Shown: positions 1-6,174, numbered from the stretch's first letter. The stretch is 7,536 nucleotides of DNA from Desulfobacteraceae bacterium (GCA_013203065.1 JABMQV010000177.1:1-7536), one strand, 5' to 3'. A program made the numbers and translations. Notes: generated by a model not told the origin, from the letters alone.

Positions 1-14
1 CGCGCGTGGATTCT

Positions 15-1181
15 TCACTTGGCCGGAAGTCCCAAACCCCTCAAGGCGATGATGTTTCGCTGGACTTCATTGGTCCCGCCATAGATTGTCTCCACTATGC
101 TCCAACGGTGCTGATGCTCGACCCTTCCTGCAAGGGGGGCCCATTCTGAGCCTGACGTGAGTTGGCCAAAGAGCCCCAGGATTTCCATACAACCGTTGGT
201 GATATGCTGGGCCGTTTCCGTAGCGAAGATTTTTTGCATGGAGGATTGGTAGTTTGGGATCTCGCCCTTATCAAGGATATGGGCCAGCCTGTAATAGAGC
301 AGTCTTGATGCCTCCAATTCCATAGCCATCTGGGCCAGTTTCTGTCTGACAAGCGGGTCTTTTGAAAGCGGTCGATTTCCGACTGTGGTCTTCCGGGAGT
401 ATTCAACCACCTCCTCGAAAAGCCGACGGTACCCCCCGGAAGGAAACATACGCTCATAATCCAAGGCGGCCATAAGATAGTAGAAGCCCTTGTTTTTTTC
501 ACCAACGAGGTTATTTTTCGGCACTTTTACATCATCGTAATAGACCTCGTTTGTCTGCCATCCTGCCAGGGTAACCATGGGCCGGACCGTTATCCCCGCG
601 CTTTTCATGTCAACAATCATCATGGAGATGCCTTTGTGTCTTTTACCGTGCGGGTCAGTCCGGCAGGCAAGCCAGTGATAATCGGCCACATGGGAGTGTG
701 TGTTAAAGGTCTTCTGGCCGTTTAGGACAAAGTGGTCATCTTTCTCGATAGCCTTCAAGTTCACGTTAGACAAGTCTGATCCGGCCTGCGGTTCTGTGTA
801 CCCCAAGGCAAATTCCACTTCCCCTCTTCCGATAGGCAGCAGCCATTTCTTTTTCATCTCCTCTGAACCGATATGCAGTATGGTGGGGCCGGCCATATGG
901 GCAGCCACAAAGATAGATGGGACCCTCGCGTACGCCATTTCTTCCCTGATGGCGAAAGTCAGCGCGGCAGACGCACCTAACCCTCCGTATTCGGCAGGCC
1001 AACTCGGGACCAACCAGCCGTGAGCCGCAAACTTCTTGATGAATTTCCGGCCCAGCCCACCACCATAACAGTACCCGATGGAGAGGGTCTCCTCCAGCAT
1101 CTCCCGGCTGGCTTCTGCCTCAATAAAGGCCCGGACTTCCTGGATGACCTCTTGTTCTTCCGACGAAAATTCAAAGTCCAT
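15..1181 (-). CDS. Acyl-CoA dehydrogenase (FadE-like, helix-G glutamate type)
   Basis: FAD-dependent alpha,beta-dehydrogenation of an acyl-CoA thioester, passing electrons to ETF; presumably cytoplasmic. The 388-residue length is typical of the family. Seen: an N-terminal helical domain, the middle-domain signature GYTEPQAGSDLS at residues 127-138, the beta-domain stretch NGQKTFNTHSHVAD at 154-167, and the C-terminal YGGTNEVQRNIIA at 367-379. The usual catalytic Glu of the YEGT motif (Glu376 of medium-chain enzymes) is Gly368 here, while Glu243 in LDYERM lies where isovaleryl-CoA and long-chain dehydrogenases carry their base in helix G. The enzyme is therefore probably active with that alternative base. 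The ATG start is supported by AAGGAG at 1188-1193, 6 nt upstream. It is the last gene of a minus-strand run after the UroD-family and crotonase genes, with a 156-bp gap before it. Substrate chain length cannot be told from the sequence. Confidence 0.93.
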   Translation of the reverse strand: MDFEFSSEEQEVIQEVRAFIEAEASREMLEETLSIGYCYGGGLGRKFIKKFAAHGWLVPSWPAEYGGLGASAALTFAIREEMAYARVPSIFVAAHMAGPTILHIGSEEMKKKWLLPIGRGEVEFALGYTEPQAGSDLSNVNLKAIEKDDHFVLNGQKTFNTHSHVADYHWLACRTDPHGKRHKGISMMIVDMKSAGITVRPMVTLAGWQTNEVYYDDVKVPKNNLVGEKNKGFYYLMAALDYERMFPSGGYRRLFEEVVEYSRKTTVGNRPLSKDPLVRQKLAQMAMELEASRLLYYRLAHILDKGEIPNYQSSMQKIFATETAQHITNGCMEILGLFGQLTSGSEWAPLAGRVEHQHRWSIVETIYGGTNEVQRNIIALRGLGLPAK

Positions 1182-1264
1182 TGGACGCTCCTTGGATTAT
1201 TGGAGTCTTTGATCGTAACTTCTCCGCAACCTATGAAGATGTTTTGCTGGTAGCATAACCATGG

Positions 1265-1332
1265 TCATTTATCATTGGCCATTGGATGCGGGTTACAGGT
1301 TCCAAGTTGCAGGTTACGGGTTTCAGGTCTCA
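1265..1332. repeat. Two adjoining imperfect heptanucleotide tandem arrays
   Basis: Positions 1291-1332 hold six consecutive 7-bp units with consensus GGTTNCA (unit starts 1291, 1298, 1305, 1312, 1319, 1326), and the phase is exact with no indels. Just upstream, 1265-1285 hold three 7-bp units of consensus TCATTGG (1265, 1272, 1279). Five bases separate the arrays. The block begins 5 bp beyond the stop of the UroD-family gene and does not look coding. Heptamer arrays of this general kind are known as short tandemly repeated repetitive sequences in cyanobacteria. A role here is unknown. Confidence 0.75.
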
Positions 1333-1337
1333 GGAGA

Positions 1338-2354
1338 CTAAAACGCCCCGTATGTGTGACATGCCTCGGTAAAGGCCTTTATGTTATTCAGGTCGGCCTG
1401 AAGCGGTATTTGACATCCCGGCCCGACGATGTACCTGGCCTCCCCCTGAGCAATATCAAGGCATTTTTTGGCTTCTTCCTCCAGTTGGCTCGGGGTTCCC
1501 TGCATAAATAATATGGGATCAACATTGCCAATGATGGTGGTCTTGCCCCGGCCCAATTCAAACAGCTTTTCGAGAGATGAAGGGCCGTCGATGCTTAACC
1601 CATCGATCCCAAGGTCGATAAGATCCTGAAAGATGGGGTCCACATATCCGCATATATGGAAGGAAACCCGCCCGCCTTTGTCATGGATAGCCTCCACAAT
1701 CTTCTGATGGTAGGGGAGGACATGTTCGGCGTAAACAGCTGGCGAAATCAGGCTCATACCCGCTGAAGGATCTCCTATAAAGGGAGAGACCCCCAATTCC
1801 AGTGCGGCCAAACACCTGGCAATGACTGTTTCCGTGGTATATTTCATCAGGTCATGAAGAAATTGCTTGTCGTCGTACAGATCTTCCATGGCCTCATTCG
1901 CGCCCCGCAACTCCAGGCCAAAGCTCCATGGGCCACCGATCATCGTGGTAATGTGGTAATCCGGAAACACCTCAACGCATTTTTCACACATATCTAAATG
2001 ACCGCTGAAAAGCGGGTCTTCTCGCGGTAACCGGACAGACCACTTGGGAAGTTTTTCTTTGATATCTGCCTTCTTTATGCTAGGGGGTTTGCCCATCATT
2101 TTTCGAAAGGCTTCCTGGGCATCCGGCATGAGGGGATTGAAAGGAACGAAGAGTGCGTCTGAGTCAAGCTCCTCGGCGGTAATCTTGGCGGTTTCCAGTG
2201 CCGCTTCGGGCTGGGTGAAAAATTGCTCCAGCGTGTAGCCGGCTCGTTTGGCGTAGTGCCCACCCAATAGGAGCAAGACAGGTTGACGGTCCAGTTTTTC
2301 TCCGCTAAAGGCGGCTTCCATACGTTCTTTCCCTGTGAAAGATCTTTCCATCAT
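1338..2354 (-). CDS. UroD-superfamily methyltransferase-like protein (MtaA/MtbA type, zinc site)
   Basis: 338-residue member of the uroporphyrinogen decarboxylase superfamily. The zinc-ligand pattern of the cobamide-dependent methyltransferase branch is visible: His233-x-Cys235 in FHICGYVDP, and Cys314 in VGPGCQIP. The family's GNVDP strand is at 276-280. In MtaA/MtbA-like enzymes this zinc activates a thiol (coenzyme M or another acceptor) to take a methyl group from a corrinoid protein. True heme-pathway UroD lacks this His-x-Cys...Cys set, so heme synthesis is unlikely. No corrinoid protein or reactivase lies in the window, so donor and acceptor are unknown. Start choice: the AGGAGG site (2359-2364) is only 4 nt from the first ATG (2354) but 7 nt from the next ATG (2351), so the true start may be the second Met. 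It sits between a crotonase and an acyl-CoA dehydrogenase, probably in one transcript. Confidence 0.87.
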   Translation of the reverse strand: MMERSFTGKERMEAAFSGEKLDRQPVLLLLGGHYAKRAGYTLEQFFTQPEAALETAKITAEELDSDALFVPFNPLMPDAQEAFRKMMGKPPSIKKADIKEKLPKWSVRLPREDPLFSGHLDMCEKCVEVFPDYHITTMIGGPWSFGLELRGANEAMEDLYDDKQFLHDLMKYTTETVIARCLAALELGVSPFIGDPSAGMSLISPAVYAEHVLPYHQKIVEAIHDKGGRVSFHICGYVDPIFQDLIDLGIDGLSIDGPSSLEKLFELGRGKTTIIGNVDPILFMQGTPSQLEEEAKKCLDIAQGEARYIVGPGCQIPLQADLNNIKAFTEACHTYGAF

Positions 2355-2384
2355 TTTACCTCCTCTGGTTATGGGATGAGCGAT

Positions 2385-2402
2385 TAAAGGCCTGCGCAGG
2401 CC
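2385..2402 (-). terminator. GC-rich perfect palindrome after the crotonase stop; weak terminator or processing hairpin
   Basis: GGCCTGCGCAGGCC (2389-2402) is a perfect 14-bp palindrome that abuts the TAG stop at 2403-2405. On the minus-strand RNA it can form a stem GGCCT/AGGCC with a GCGC loop, followed by only UUUAAU. The U-tract is too short for a confident intrinsic terminator. It may partly terminate, or protect the upstream message, between the crotonase and the UroD-family gene. The same 6-mer TAAAGG lies on both sides (2385-2390 and 2404-2409). Confidence 0.45.
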
Positions 2403-3185
2403 CTAAAGGCGGAATTTCGGCACCCTCTTTTGCAGAAAGGCCTCTATCCCCTCTTTTGTTTCGCCGGTGTAAACGACCTCCTGCATTAGTTCGGGTTCAC
2501 AAACGAACATATTTCCAAAGCCCTCCATGGAAGCCCCGAGGGCGATCTTTTTTGTGAGCCTGATGCAGGTGGGGCTTTTGGATGCTATTTTTTCGATGAA
2601 TTCATGGGTAGCCTGCATCAAGGAATCTTTGGAAACAATCTTGTTGGCAAGATTCAGTCTATAAGCCTCTTGTGCCGGAATGGGATCACAGGTCATAACG
2701 ATTTCCATGGCCTTTGAGGCCCCCACCATTCTGACCAGTCTCGGGGTACATCCCCAGGTGAAGTAGGTGCCGATGTTTGTCTCCGGGACAATGTAATAAC
2801 TGTCTTCGGTCATGATACGGAAGTCGCAGGCCTGGGCCACAGCCATTCCCGCTCCGCACACGATTCCACACAAACCGGCAACGGTGATTTGCTCCAGGTT
2901 TTCCAGGCTCCGCATCATTTCGTGGCCCGCGAGTTGGTGTATGCGAGCATCTTCTGCCTTGAACTCTCCGCTTCCAAATTCACTCAAGTCGGCACCCGCT
3001 GAAAAATGGTCTCCCTGGCCGGTGAGAATCACAAATCGGGCAGAGGTGTTGCTCCGTAAGGAGTGCCATACCTGGATGAGTTCTTCCACCATCTGCGTGT
3101 TAAAGAGATTCAGCTTGGGGCGGTTCAGGGTGACGGTGACGGTCTCATCAGATTGTTCGACGCTTATGGTCTTGTAACTGCCCAT
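2403..3185 (-). CDS. Enoyl-CoA hydratase/isomerase (crotonase) family protein
   Basis: 260-residue crotonase-fold protein, the normal length for the family, acting on CoA thioesters. Seen: the first oxyanion-hole segment FSAGADLSEF (61-70), the second oxyanion-hole and helix segment CGIVCGAGMAVAQACDFRI (106-124), the catalytic-region segment VPETNIG (133-139), and the C-terminal EGIEAFLQKRVPKF. Against rat mitochondrial enoyl-CoA hydratase, Glu164 corresponds to Glu135 here, but Glu144 falls on Ala115, so one of the two hydratase acids is missing. This pattern occurs in isomerases and other crotonase relatives, so hydration should not be assumed. An AGGAAGG-type Shine-Dalgarno (complement of 3191-3197) lies 5 nt before the ATG. 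It is the first gene of the leftward run, 48 bp ahead of the UroD-family gene. The acyl-CoA dehydrogenase two genes on suggests a shared acyl-CoA route. Confidence 0.92.
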   Translation of the reverse strand: MGSYKTISVEQSDETVTVTLNRPKLNLFNTQMVEELIQVWHSLRSNTSARFVILTGQGDHFSAGADLSEFGSGEFKAEDARIHQLAGHEMMRSLENLEQITVAGLCGIVCGAGMAVAQACDFRIMTEDSYYIVPETNIGTYFTWGCTPRLVRMVGASKAMEIVMTCDPIPAQEAYRLNLANKIVSKDSLMQATHEFIEKIASKSPTCIRLTKKIALGASMEGFGNMFVCEPELMQEVVYTGETKEGIEAFLQKRVPKFRL

Positions 3186-3295
3186 TTATACCTTCCTTTC
3201 TTATTGGTTCATGGATTGTTTTGTTCTGGAAACCACGTCCTATGTGTATTAGAGGCAGTAGCTCTTTCGGTAATTTTCCTTTTATGTTGTTTTTT

Positions 3296-3324
3296 CCTGT
3301 ACTTCCCTGGCATTTATAAGTCAA
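3296..3324 (-). promoter_or_regulatory. Weak sigma70-like promoter candidate for the leftward operon
   Basis: On the minus strand TTGACT (3319-3324) is followed after 17 nt by TACAGG (3296-3301), about 110 bp upstream of the crotonase start. The -35 is good but the -10 is poor. The site lies past the cold-shock terminator, where an operon promoter is expected. No other good candidate was seen in 3186-3413. Confidence 0.25.
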
Positions 3325-3406
3325 GGGAAACCGGCTTTACGGATTGCCTGCATGGGGCCAATTTGGACTTCACTATCGGACAAATCCCGTGCGTTCGCCT
3401 AATCAT

Positions 3407-3444
3407 AAAAAAAGGGCATTCCATCCAATTGCGATGGGATGCCC
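3407..3444 (-). terminator. Intrinsic terminator of the cold-shock gene
   Basis: On the minus-strand RNA, GGGCATCCCATC (3433-3444) pairs with GATGGAATGCCC (3414-3425) around a 7-nt loop, with a single C-A mismatch in a 12-bp stem. Seven U residues follow (3407-3413). It lies 21 bp past the cold-shock stop codon. On the plus strand the stem has no T-tract after it, so termination is one-directional. Confidence 0.9.
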
Positions 3445-3465
3445 TCTCATTGCTCAGCGAAGCGA

Positions 3466-3666
3466 TTAAGCTACAGTAACATTTACGGCAGAGGGGCCTT
3501 TCTGACCTTGCTCTATGTCAAAAGTGACCTTCTCGCCTTCATTAAGAGACTTGAAGCCGACGCCATTGATTCCTGAATGATGAACAAATACATCAGGACC
3601 GTCTTCTTGCTCAATAAAGCCATAGCCCTTTCGCTCATCAAACCACTTCACGGTTCCATTAGCCAT
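3466..3666 (-). CDS. Cold-shock domain protein (CspA family)
   Basis: 66-residue single cold-shock domain, the full length for the family: a five-stranded OB-fold that binds single-stranded RNA or DNA as an RNA chaperone in the cytoplasm. Seen: [15 protein letters not shown] at the N-terminus with RNP1 (KGYGFI, 13-18), RNP2 (VFVHH, 26-30), the SGI-G-F-SL segment, and the acidic [20 protein letters not shown] end. The start is fixed by AAAGGAGG (complement of 3675-3682), 8 nt upstream. It appears monocistronic, with its own terminator, a leader of about 115 nt and a promoter candidate. Whether it is cold-induced or constitutive cannot be told from the protein, since both kinds share this sequence type. 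Confidence 0.97.
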   Translation of the reverse strand: MANGTVKWFDERKGYGFIEQEDGPDVFVHHSGINGVGFKSLNEGEKVTFDIEQGQKGPSAVNVTVA

Positions 3667-3785
3667 AGTGACAACCTCCTTTCAAACTAATTGTTACGGT
3701 TCCAAACTTCAGGTCGCCACTTTCGACAAATGGATCTTTCCCTGAAACGAAACCCAAACACCAGCAAACGCCTGTCTACTCAGGC
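3667..3785 (-). promoter_or_regulatory. Structured 5' leader of the cold-shock gene
   Basis: If transcription starts near 3782, the leader is about 115 nt. On the minus-strand RNA an outer stem TTCAGG/CCTGAA (3741-3746 with 3708-3713) can enclose CCATTT/AAGTGG (3728-3733 with 3717-3722). A competing stem GTCG/CGAC (3724-3727 with 3713-3716) would use part of the same bases. Near the 5' end, GCCTG/CAGGC (3781-3785 with 3770-3774) can form a small hairpin. Long refolding leaders are known for E. coli cspA. The pairing here was found by eye, without energy calculation. Confidence 0.4.
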
Positions 3786-3788
3786 TAG

Positions 3789-3843
3789 TCTATACTCTAA
3801 TTCTAATACAAAATCAAGCGATTAATTAAGAAAAATATTTCTT
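3789..3843 (-). promoter_or_regulatory. Promoter of the cold-shock gene with UP-element-like tract
   Basis: On the minus strand TTGATT (3812-3817) and TATAGA (3789-3794) are separated by exactly 17 nt, which puts the start near 3782. Directly upstream, 3821-3843 is almost all A/T and contains GAAATATTTTT (3831-3841). This resembles the distal half of the E. coli UP-element consensus and falls close to the expected -59 to -47 position. Neither hexamer is perfect, so the UP-like tract would matter for strength. Confidence 0.5.
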
Positions 3844-4109
3844 GGTACGCCAGGACTTTTCTTGTTATCTTGAGCTGCTTTGCCAGTTCATCACCTCACC
3901 GAAAATACTCGCGACAAGCCGGCTCCCGCTCATTGGGTGGGACGCTATCCATTCACTGATCGCATTGACGGGTCAAGGTCATGTCATTTAAGGTGGTAAC
4001 TATCTGAATTAGAAAAGTATTTATATATTGGAATTTCGAAACAATTGTGTAAACCAAGTCAGGGTTCAAGGGACTGGATTCTTTACTTGTTGTCTTTGTG
4101 ATTAGGTGG
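3844..4109. other. Divergent intergenic region, mostly without recognised features
   Basis: This is most of the 489-bp gap between the cold-shock and ketoacyl synthase genes. I see no credible open reading frame with a ribosome site and no tRNA. The notable element is the inverted repeat TTGAC-GG-GTCAA at 3965-3976, followed by a partial repeat GGTCATGTCA. Positions 4013-4040 are AT-rich. A small regulatory RNA cannot be excluded by eye. Confidence 0.4.
3965..3976. promoter_or_regulatory. Candidate operator palindrome TTGAC-N2-GTCAA
   Basis: Two 5-bp arms with a 2-bp centre lie about 190 bp upstream of the ketoacyl synthase start. The form suits a dimeric helix-turn-helix regulator. It is short, no regulator gene is in the window, and it is far from the promoter proposed at 4087-4115, so this is weak. 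Confidence 0.2.
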
Positions 4110-4115
4110 CATAAT
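4087..4115 (+). promoter_or_regulatory. Sigma70-like promoter candidate for the rightward operon
   Basis: TTGTTG (4087-4092) and CATAAT (4110-4115) are 17 nt apart, giving a start near 4122 and a leader of about 34 nt ahead of the TTG start codon. The -10 matches 5 of 6 and the -35 matches 3 of 6. Confidence 0.4.
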
Positions 4116-4155
4116 AAAAATTGGTCCTGCCTGGGACGTTAGAAAGGAGAACAAC

Positions 4156-5691
4156 TTGGCAACAAATTCAATCCTCGAAATTGTCGCCTATGGGGCATGG
4201 AATGCCGGCGAAGTGGTAGATAATTCGTCCTTCTCAAACAGAGGCATGTTTTTCAAAGGCAACATCCCAGTCAATCATGAAACCATAGAAAAGAGAATCG
4301 GAGTAAGAAAAAGAGTGGTCGCCCCTGAAGACGAGAGAATCGGGGTGACGGCCTTGAAGGACCTCCTTGAGAAGCCAGATATGGATCCTTCCCGGGTCAA
4401 GGTGGTCATTGGGGCAACCAATGTGGGGGAAGACAAATATGACCCGGGCCCCCTGATCAGGCATCCGTTTGAACTCATGAAAAAGAGCTGCCCCGATGCC
4501 ATTGTCCTGGATCTCTATGCAGGGTGCCCCGGCTTTAACGTATCAACGGAGCTCATTTTTATGCTTTCCCTTGCAGGGGTTCTTGGAGCCGGTGATTTAT
4601 CCGTTATCGTGGGCGCGGAGAACATCCATCGTGCAAAGACGTTCAGACCCCTTGATACGGCAAACACCCTATTCGGGGACGACGCCCTTGCAACCGCTCT
4701 GGAGACAAAAGCCTGTATTAAACCCGCTGGGAGTTATTCCAGGAGCGCTAAGATCAAACGTCCTTTGGGAAAAGATTTTGTAACCGGAATCGCAGAGACC
4801 CTCTTTGAGATTAACGGGCGGAATAGGATTGACGGGATAATCGTCGATAACCAGCTTGGGAAAATGCACCACAGGATCCCTGCAACCGCTGCAAGGGTTC
4901 AGCAACGCCTTGTGGACCTTATGTATCCCGAAGCCGTATCAAACGGAACTGTCAGCCGTTTCAAGGATGCCTTGGCGTTTTACGATAGAAACGTAAGATC
5001 ATTTGGATTTGATATCATGTCTGCGGGCGGGGCCCCATCTCTGGTTGAAAGCATTGCCAGGGCCTACGTGGAGTCGGGGAAATACAAAACCATTGCCTCA
5101 GCCTACCTGGCTTCTGATTTTTCTCTTGAAGCCATGGTCCACAAGGGGGATGGCTATGGTTTTGTAAGACCCCGTCACGGTATTGTTGACACCCTCACCC
5201 GGACCCACGGCTGTTTTGCCGATTACATACAGGCCATTCCTGAAAACGGGGATGTCTTCGCGGAAATCGATGGTAAGGGGGTTTTTCTGCACGCAACCCG
5301 TGGGGCAAGGGCCCATTTGACCGAACTGTTGTCAAGAAACAACCTGACCCTGTATGACATCGATCTTCTCATTGAACACCAGGCAAATTTCGCTATGATA
5401 CCCCTCACCCTTGAGAAGGTCCTGATGAATGGTCAACAAGATATAAAGAAAGCCACCGCGGAATACATCGCAAACAGAATGGTGACAAACATCCACGAAA
5501 GGGGGAACTGCTCTGTTGTCTGCATGCAGAGACTGCCTTATGACCTCCAACGAGGGGCCCTGAAAGAGGACACTGTCCAGGGCTATCCGGTAAACAGAAA
5601 TCTGCGCAACCTCAAAGACGCGAAGGTGATATTGAGCGATTCAGTCGGCACCGGCATGACGCGGAGTTCTATTCTTCAGATAAAGAGGTAA
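4156..5691 (+). CDS. Ketoacyl synthase III-like thiolase-fold protein with an extra N-terminal half-domain
   Basis: 511-residue protein of the 3-oxoacyl-ACP synthase III (FabH-like) group, which condenses an acyl thioester with a malonyl-type extender or a related partner. The Cys-His-Asn triad is present: Cys124 in YAGCPGF, His408 in EHQAN (FabH has PHQAN), and Asn451 in ERGNCS. The C-terminal GTGMTRSSIL matches the family's closing Gly-rich loop. Usual length is about 320-350, so roughly 170 residues are extra. Residues about 195-338 look like a second N-terminal half: RIDGIIV (224-230) resembles RVKVVIG (80-86), FDIMSAGG (285-292) resembles LDLYAGC (118-124) with Cys replaced by Gly292, and KGDGYGF (330-336) resembles FGDDALA (173-179). 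The start is TTG, 6 nt after AAAGGAG (4143-4149); the next Met, at residue 31, would remove the first strand. It leads the rightward operon. Substrate unknown. Confidence 0.85.
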   Translation: MATNSILEIVAYGAWNAGEVVDNSSFSNRGMFFKGNIPVNHETIEKRIGVRKRVVAPEDERIGVTALKDLLEKPDMDPSRVKVVIGATNVGEDKYDPGPLIRHPFELMKKSCPDAIVLDLYAGCPGFNVSTELIFMLSLAGVLGAGDLSVIVGAENIHRAKTFRPLDTANTLFGDDALATALETKACIKPAGSYSRSAKIKRPLGKDFVTGIAETLFEINGRNRIDGIIVDNQLGKMHHRIPATAARVQQRLVDLMYPEAVSNGTVSRFKDALAFYDRNVRSFGFDIMSAGGAPSLVESIARAYVESGKYKTIASAYLASDFSLEAMVHKGDGYGFVRPRHGIVDTLTRTHGCFADYIQAIPENGDVFAEIDGKGVFLHATRGARAHLTELLSRNNLTLYDIDLLIEHQANFAMIPLTLEKVLMNGQQDIKKATAEYIANRMVTNIHERGNCSVVCMQRLPYDLQRGALKEDTVQGYPVNRNLRNLKDAKVILSDSVGTGMTRSSILQIKR

Positions 5692-5694
5692 GGG

Positions 5695-5718
5695 TCTGCG
5701 CAAAAATAACTTCGCAGA
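5695..5718 (+). other. Intercistronic hairpin between the synthase and thioesterase genes
   Basis: TCTGCG (5695-5700) and CGCAGA (5713-5718) form a perfect 6-bp stem with a 12-nt loop, 3 nt after the synthase stop. No T-tract follows, so it is not an intrinsic terminator. It would cover the region just ahead of the TTG codon at 5720, which speaks against that codon as the thioesterase start. It may mark RNA processing or stability. Confidence 0.4.
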
Positions 5719-5752
5719 ATTGGCGCCCGGATTTAGGTCAGATTTGGTTGAG

Positions 5753-6172
5753 ATGGAAAAAAAAGACACGATGAGCCACGAGGTAAGGCTGACGGTCCCT
5801 TTTCACGATGTAGACCCCATGCAGATCGTCTGGCACGGCCACTATTTCAAGTATTTTGATATGGCAAGGTTCGGGTTGTTTCGTGGTGCCGGCGTCGATC
5901 TCTGGGAATTCTTCAAAAAGACAAACTACCTCTTTCCAATTGTCAAAACCACCACAAAACATATTATTCCCTTGAGATATGGTGATGAATTTATATGCAA
6001 GGCAACAATCATTGATGCGAGAATCAAGATTGTAATAGATTTTGAAATATGGCTCGTTGGAAGCAGCGAGATATGTACGAGAGGAAGAGGTGACCAGGTT
6101 GCTTTAAAATACCCGGAATTGGAAATGATGCTGGAGATCCCGGATGAAATTCGCAAGGCATTTGGATTCTAG
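5753..6172 (+). CDS. Acyl-CoA thioesterase, 4HBT/YbgC hotdog family
   Basis: About 139 residues, the usual length for a single-hotdog thioesterase that hydrolyses acyl-CoA (or acyl-ACP) to free acid and thiol and works as a tetramer or dimer in the cytoplasm. The active-site segment FHDVDPMQIVWHGHYFKYFD (17-36) matches the 4-hydroxybenzoyl-CoA thioesterase/YbgC pattern, with Asp21 in the place of the catalytic Asp and the aromatic-His-x-x-Tyr run after it. MARFGLF and the later beta-strand region also fit. Start is uncertain: the frame is open from TTG 5720, with ATG at 5753 and 5771, and none has a good Shine-Dalgarno. I chose 5753 because the homologous region begins near HEVRL and the TTG directly abuts a hairpin. 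The next gene starts 2 nt after its stop, so the two are probably translated together. Confidence 0.88.
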   Translation: MEKKDTMSHEVRLTVPFHDVDPMQIVWHGHYFKYFDMARFGLFRGAGVDLWEFFKKTNYLFPIVKTTTKHIIPLRYGDEFICKATIIDARIKIVIDFEIWLVGSSEICTRGRGDQVALKYPELEMMLEIPDEIRKAFGF

Positions 6173-6174
6173 AC

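Noticed and set aside
1327..1338. GTCTC-AG-GAGAC inverted repeat at the end of the UroD-family gene as a terminator
   Set aside because: Only 5 bp with a 2-nt loop (or 4 bp with a 4-nt loop) and no T-tract on either strand; it is largely a by-product of the heptamer array.
1338..2354. Heme-pathway uroporphyrinogen decarboxylase (hemE)
   Set aside because: The His-x-Cys...Cys zinc pattern and the neighbours fit the methyltransferase branch of the superfamily, and no other heme genes are nearby.
3063..3479. Plus-strand open frame of 138 codons across the crotonase start and the gap
   Set aside because: It overlaps the conserved crotonase N-terminus antisense, crosses the cold-shock terminator and has no family-like sequence; most likely a chance frame.
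3828..3843. AAGAAA-AATA-TTTCTT inverted repeat as a terminator
   Set aside because: All A/T apart from one G/C pair, so a very weak stem; better explained as the AT-rich UP-like tract of the cold-shock promoter.
4062..4070. GGGTTCAAG resembling a tRNA T-loop
   Set aside because: The flanking bases do not form the 5-bp T-stem, and no acceptor, D or anticodon arm can be placed around it.
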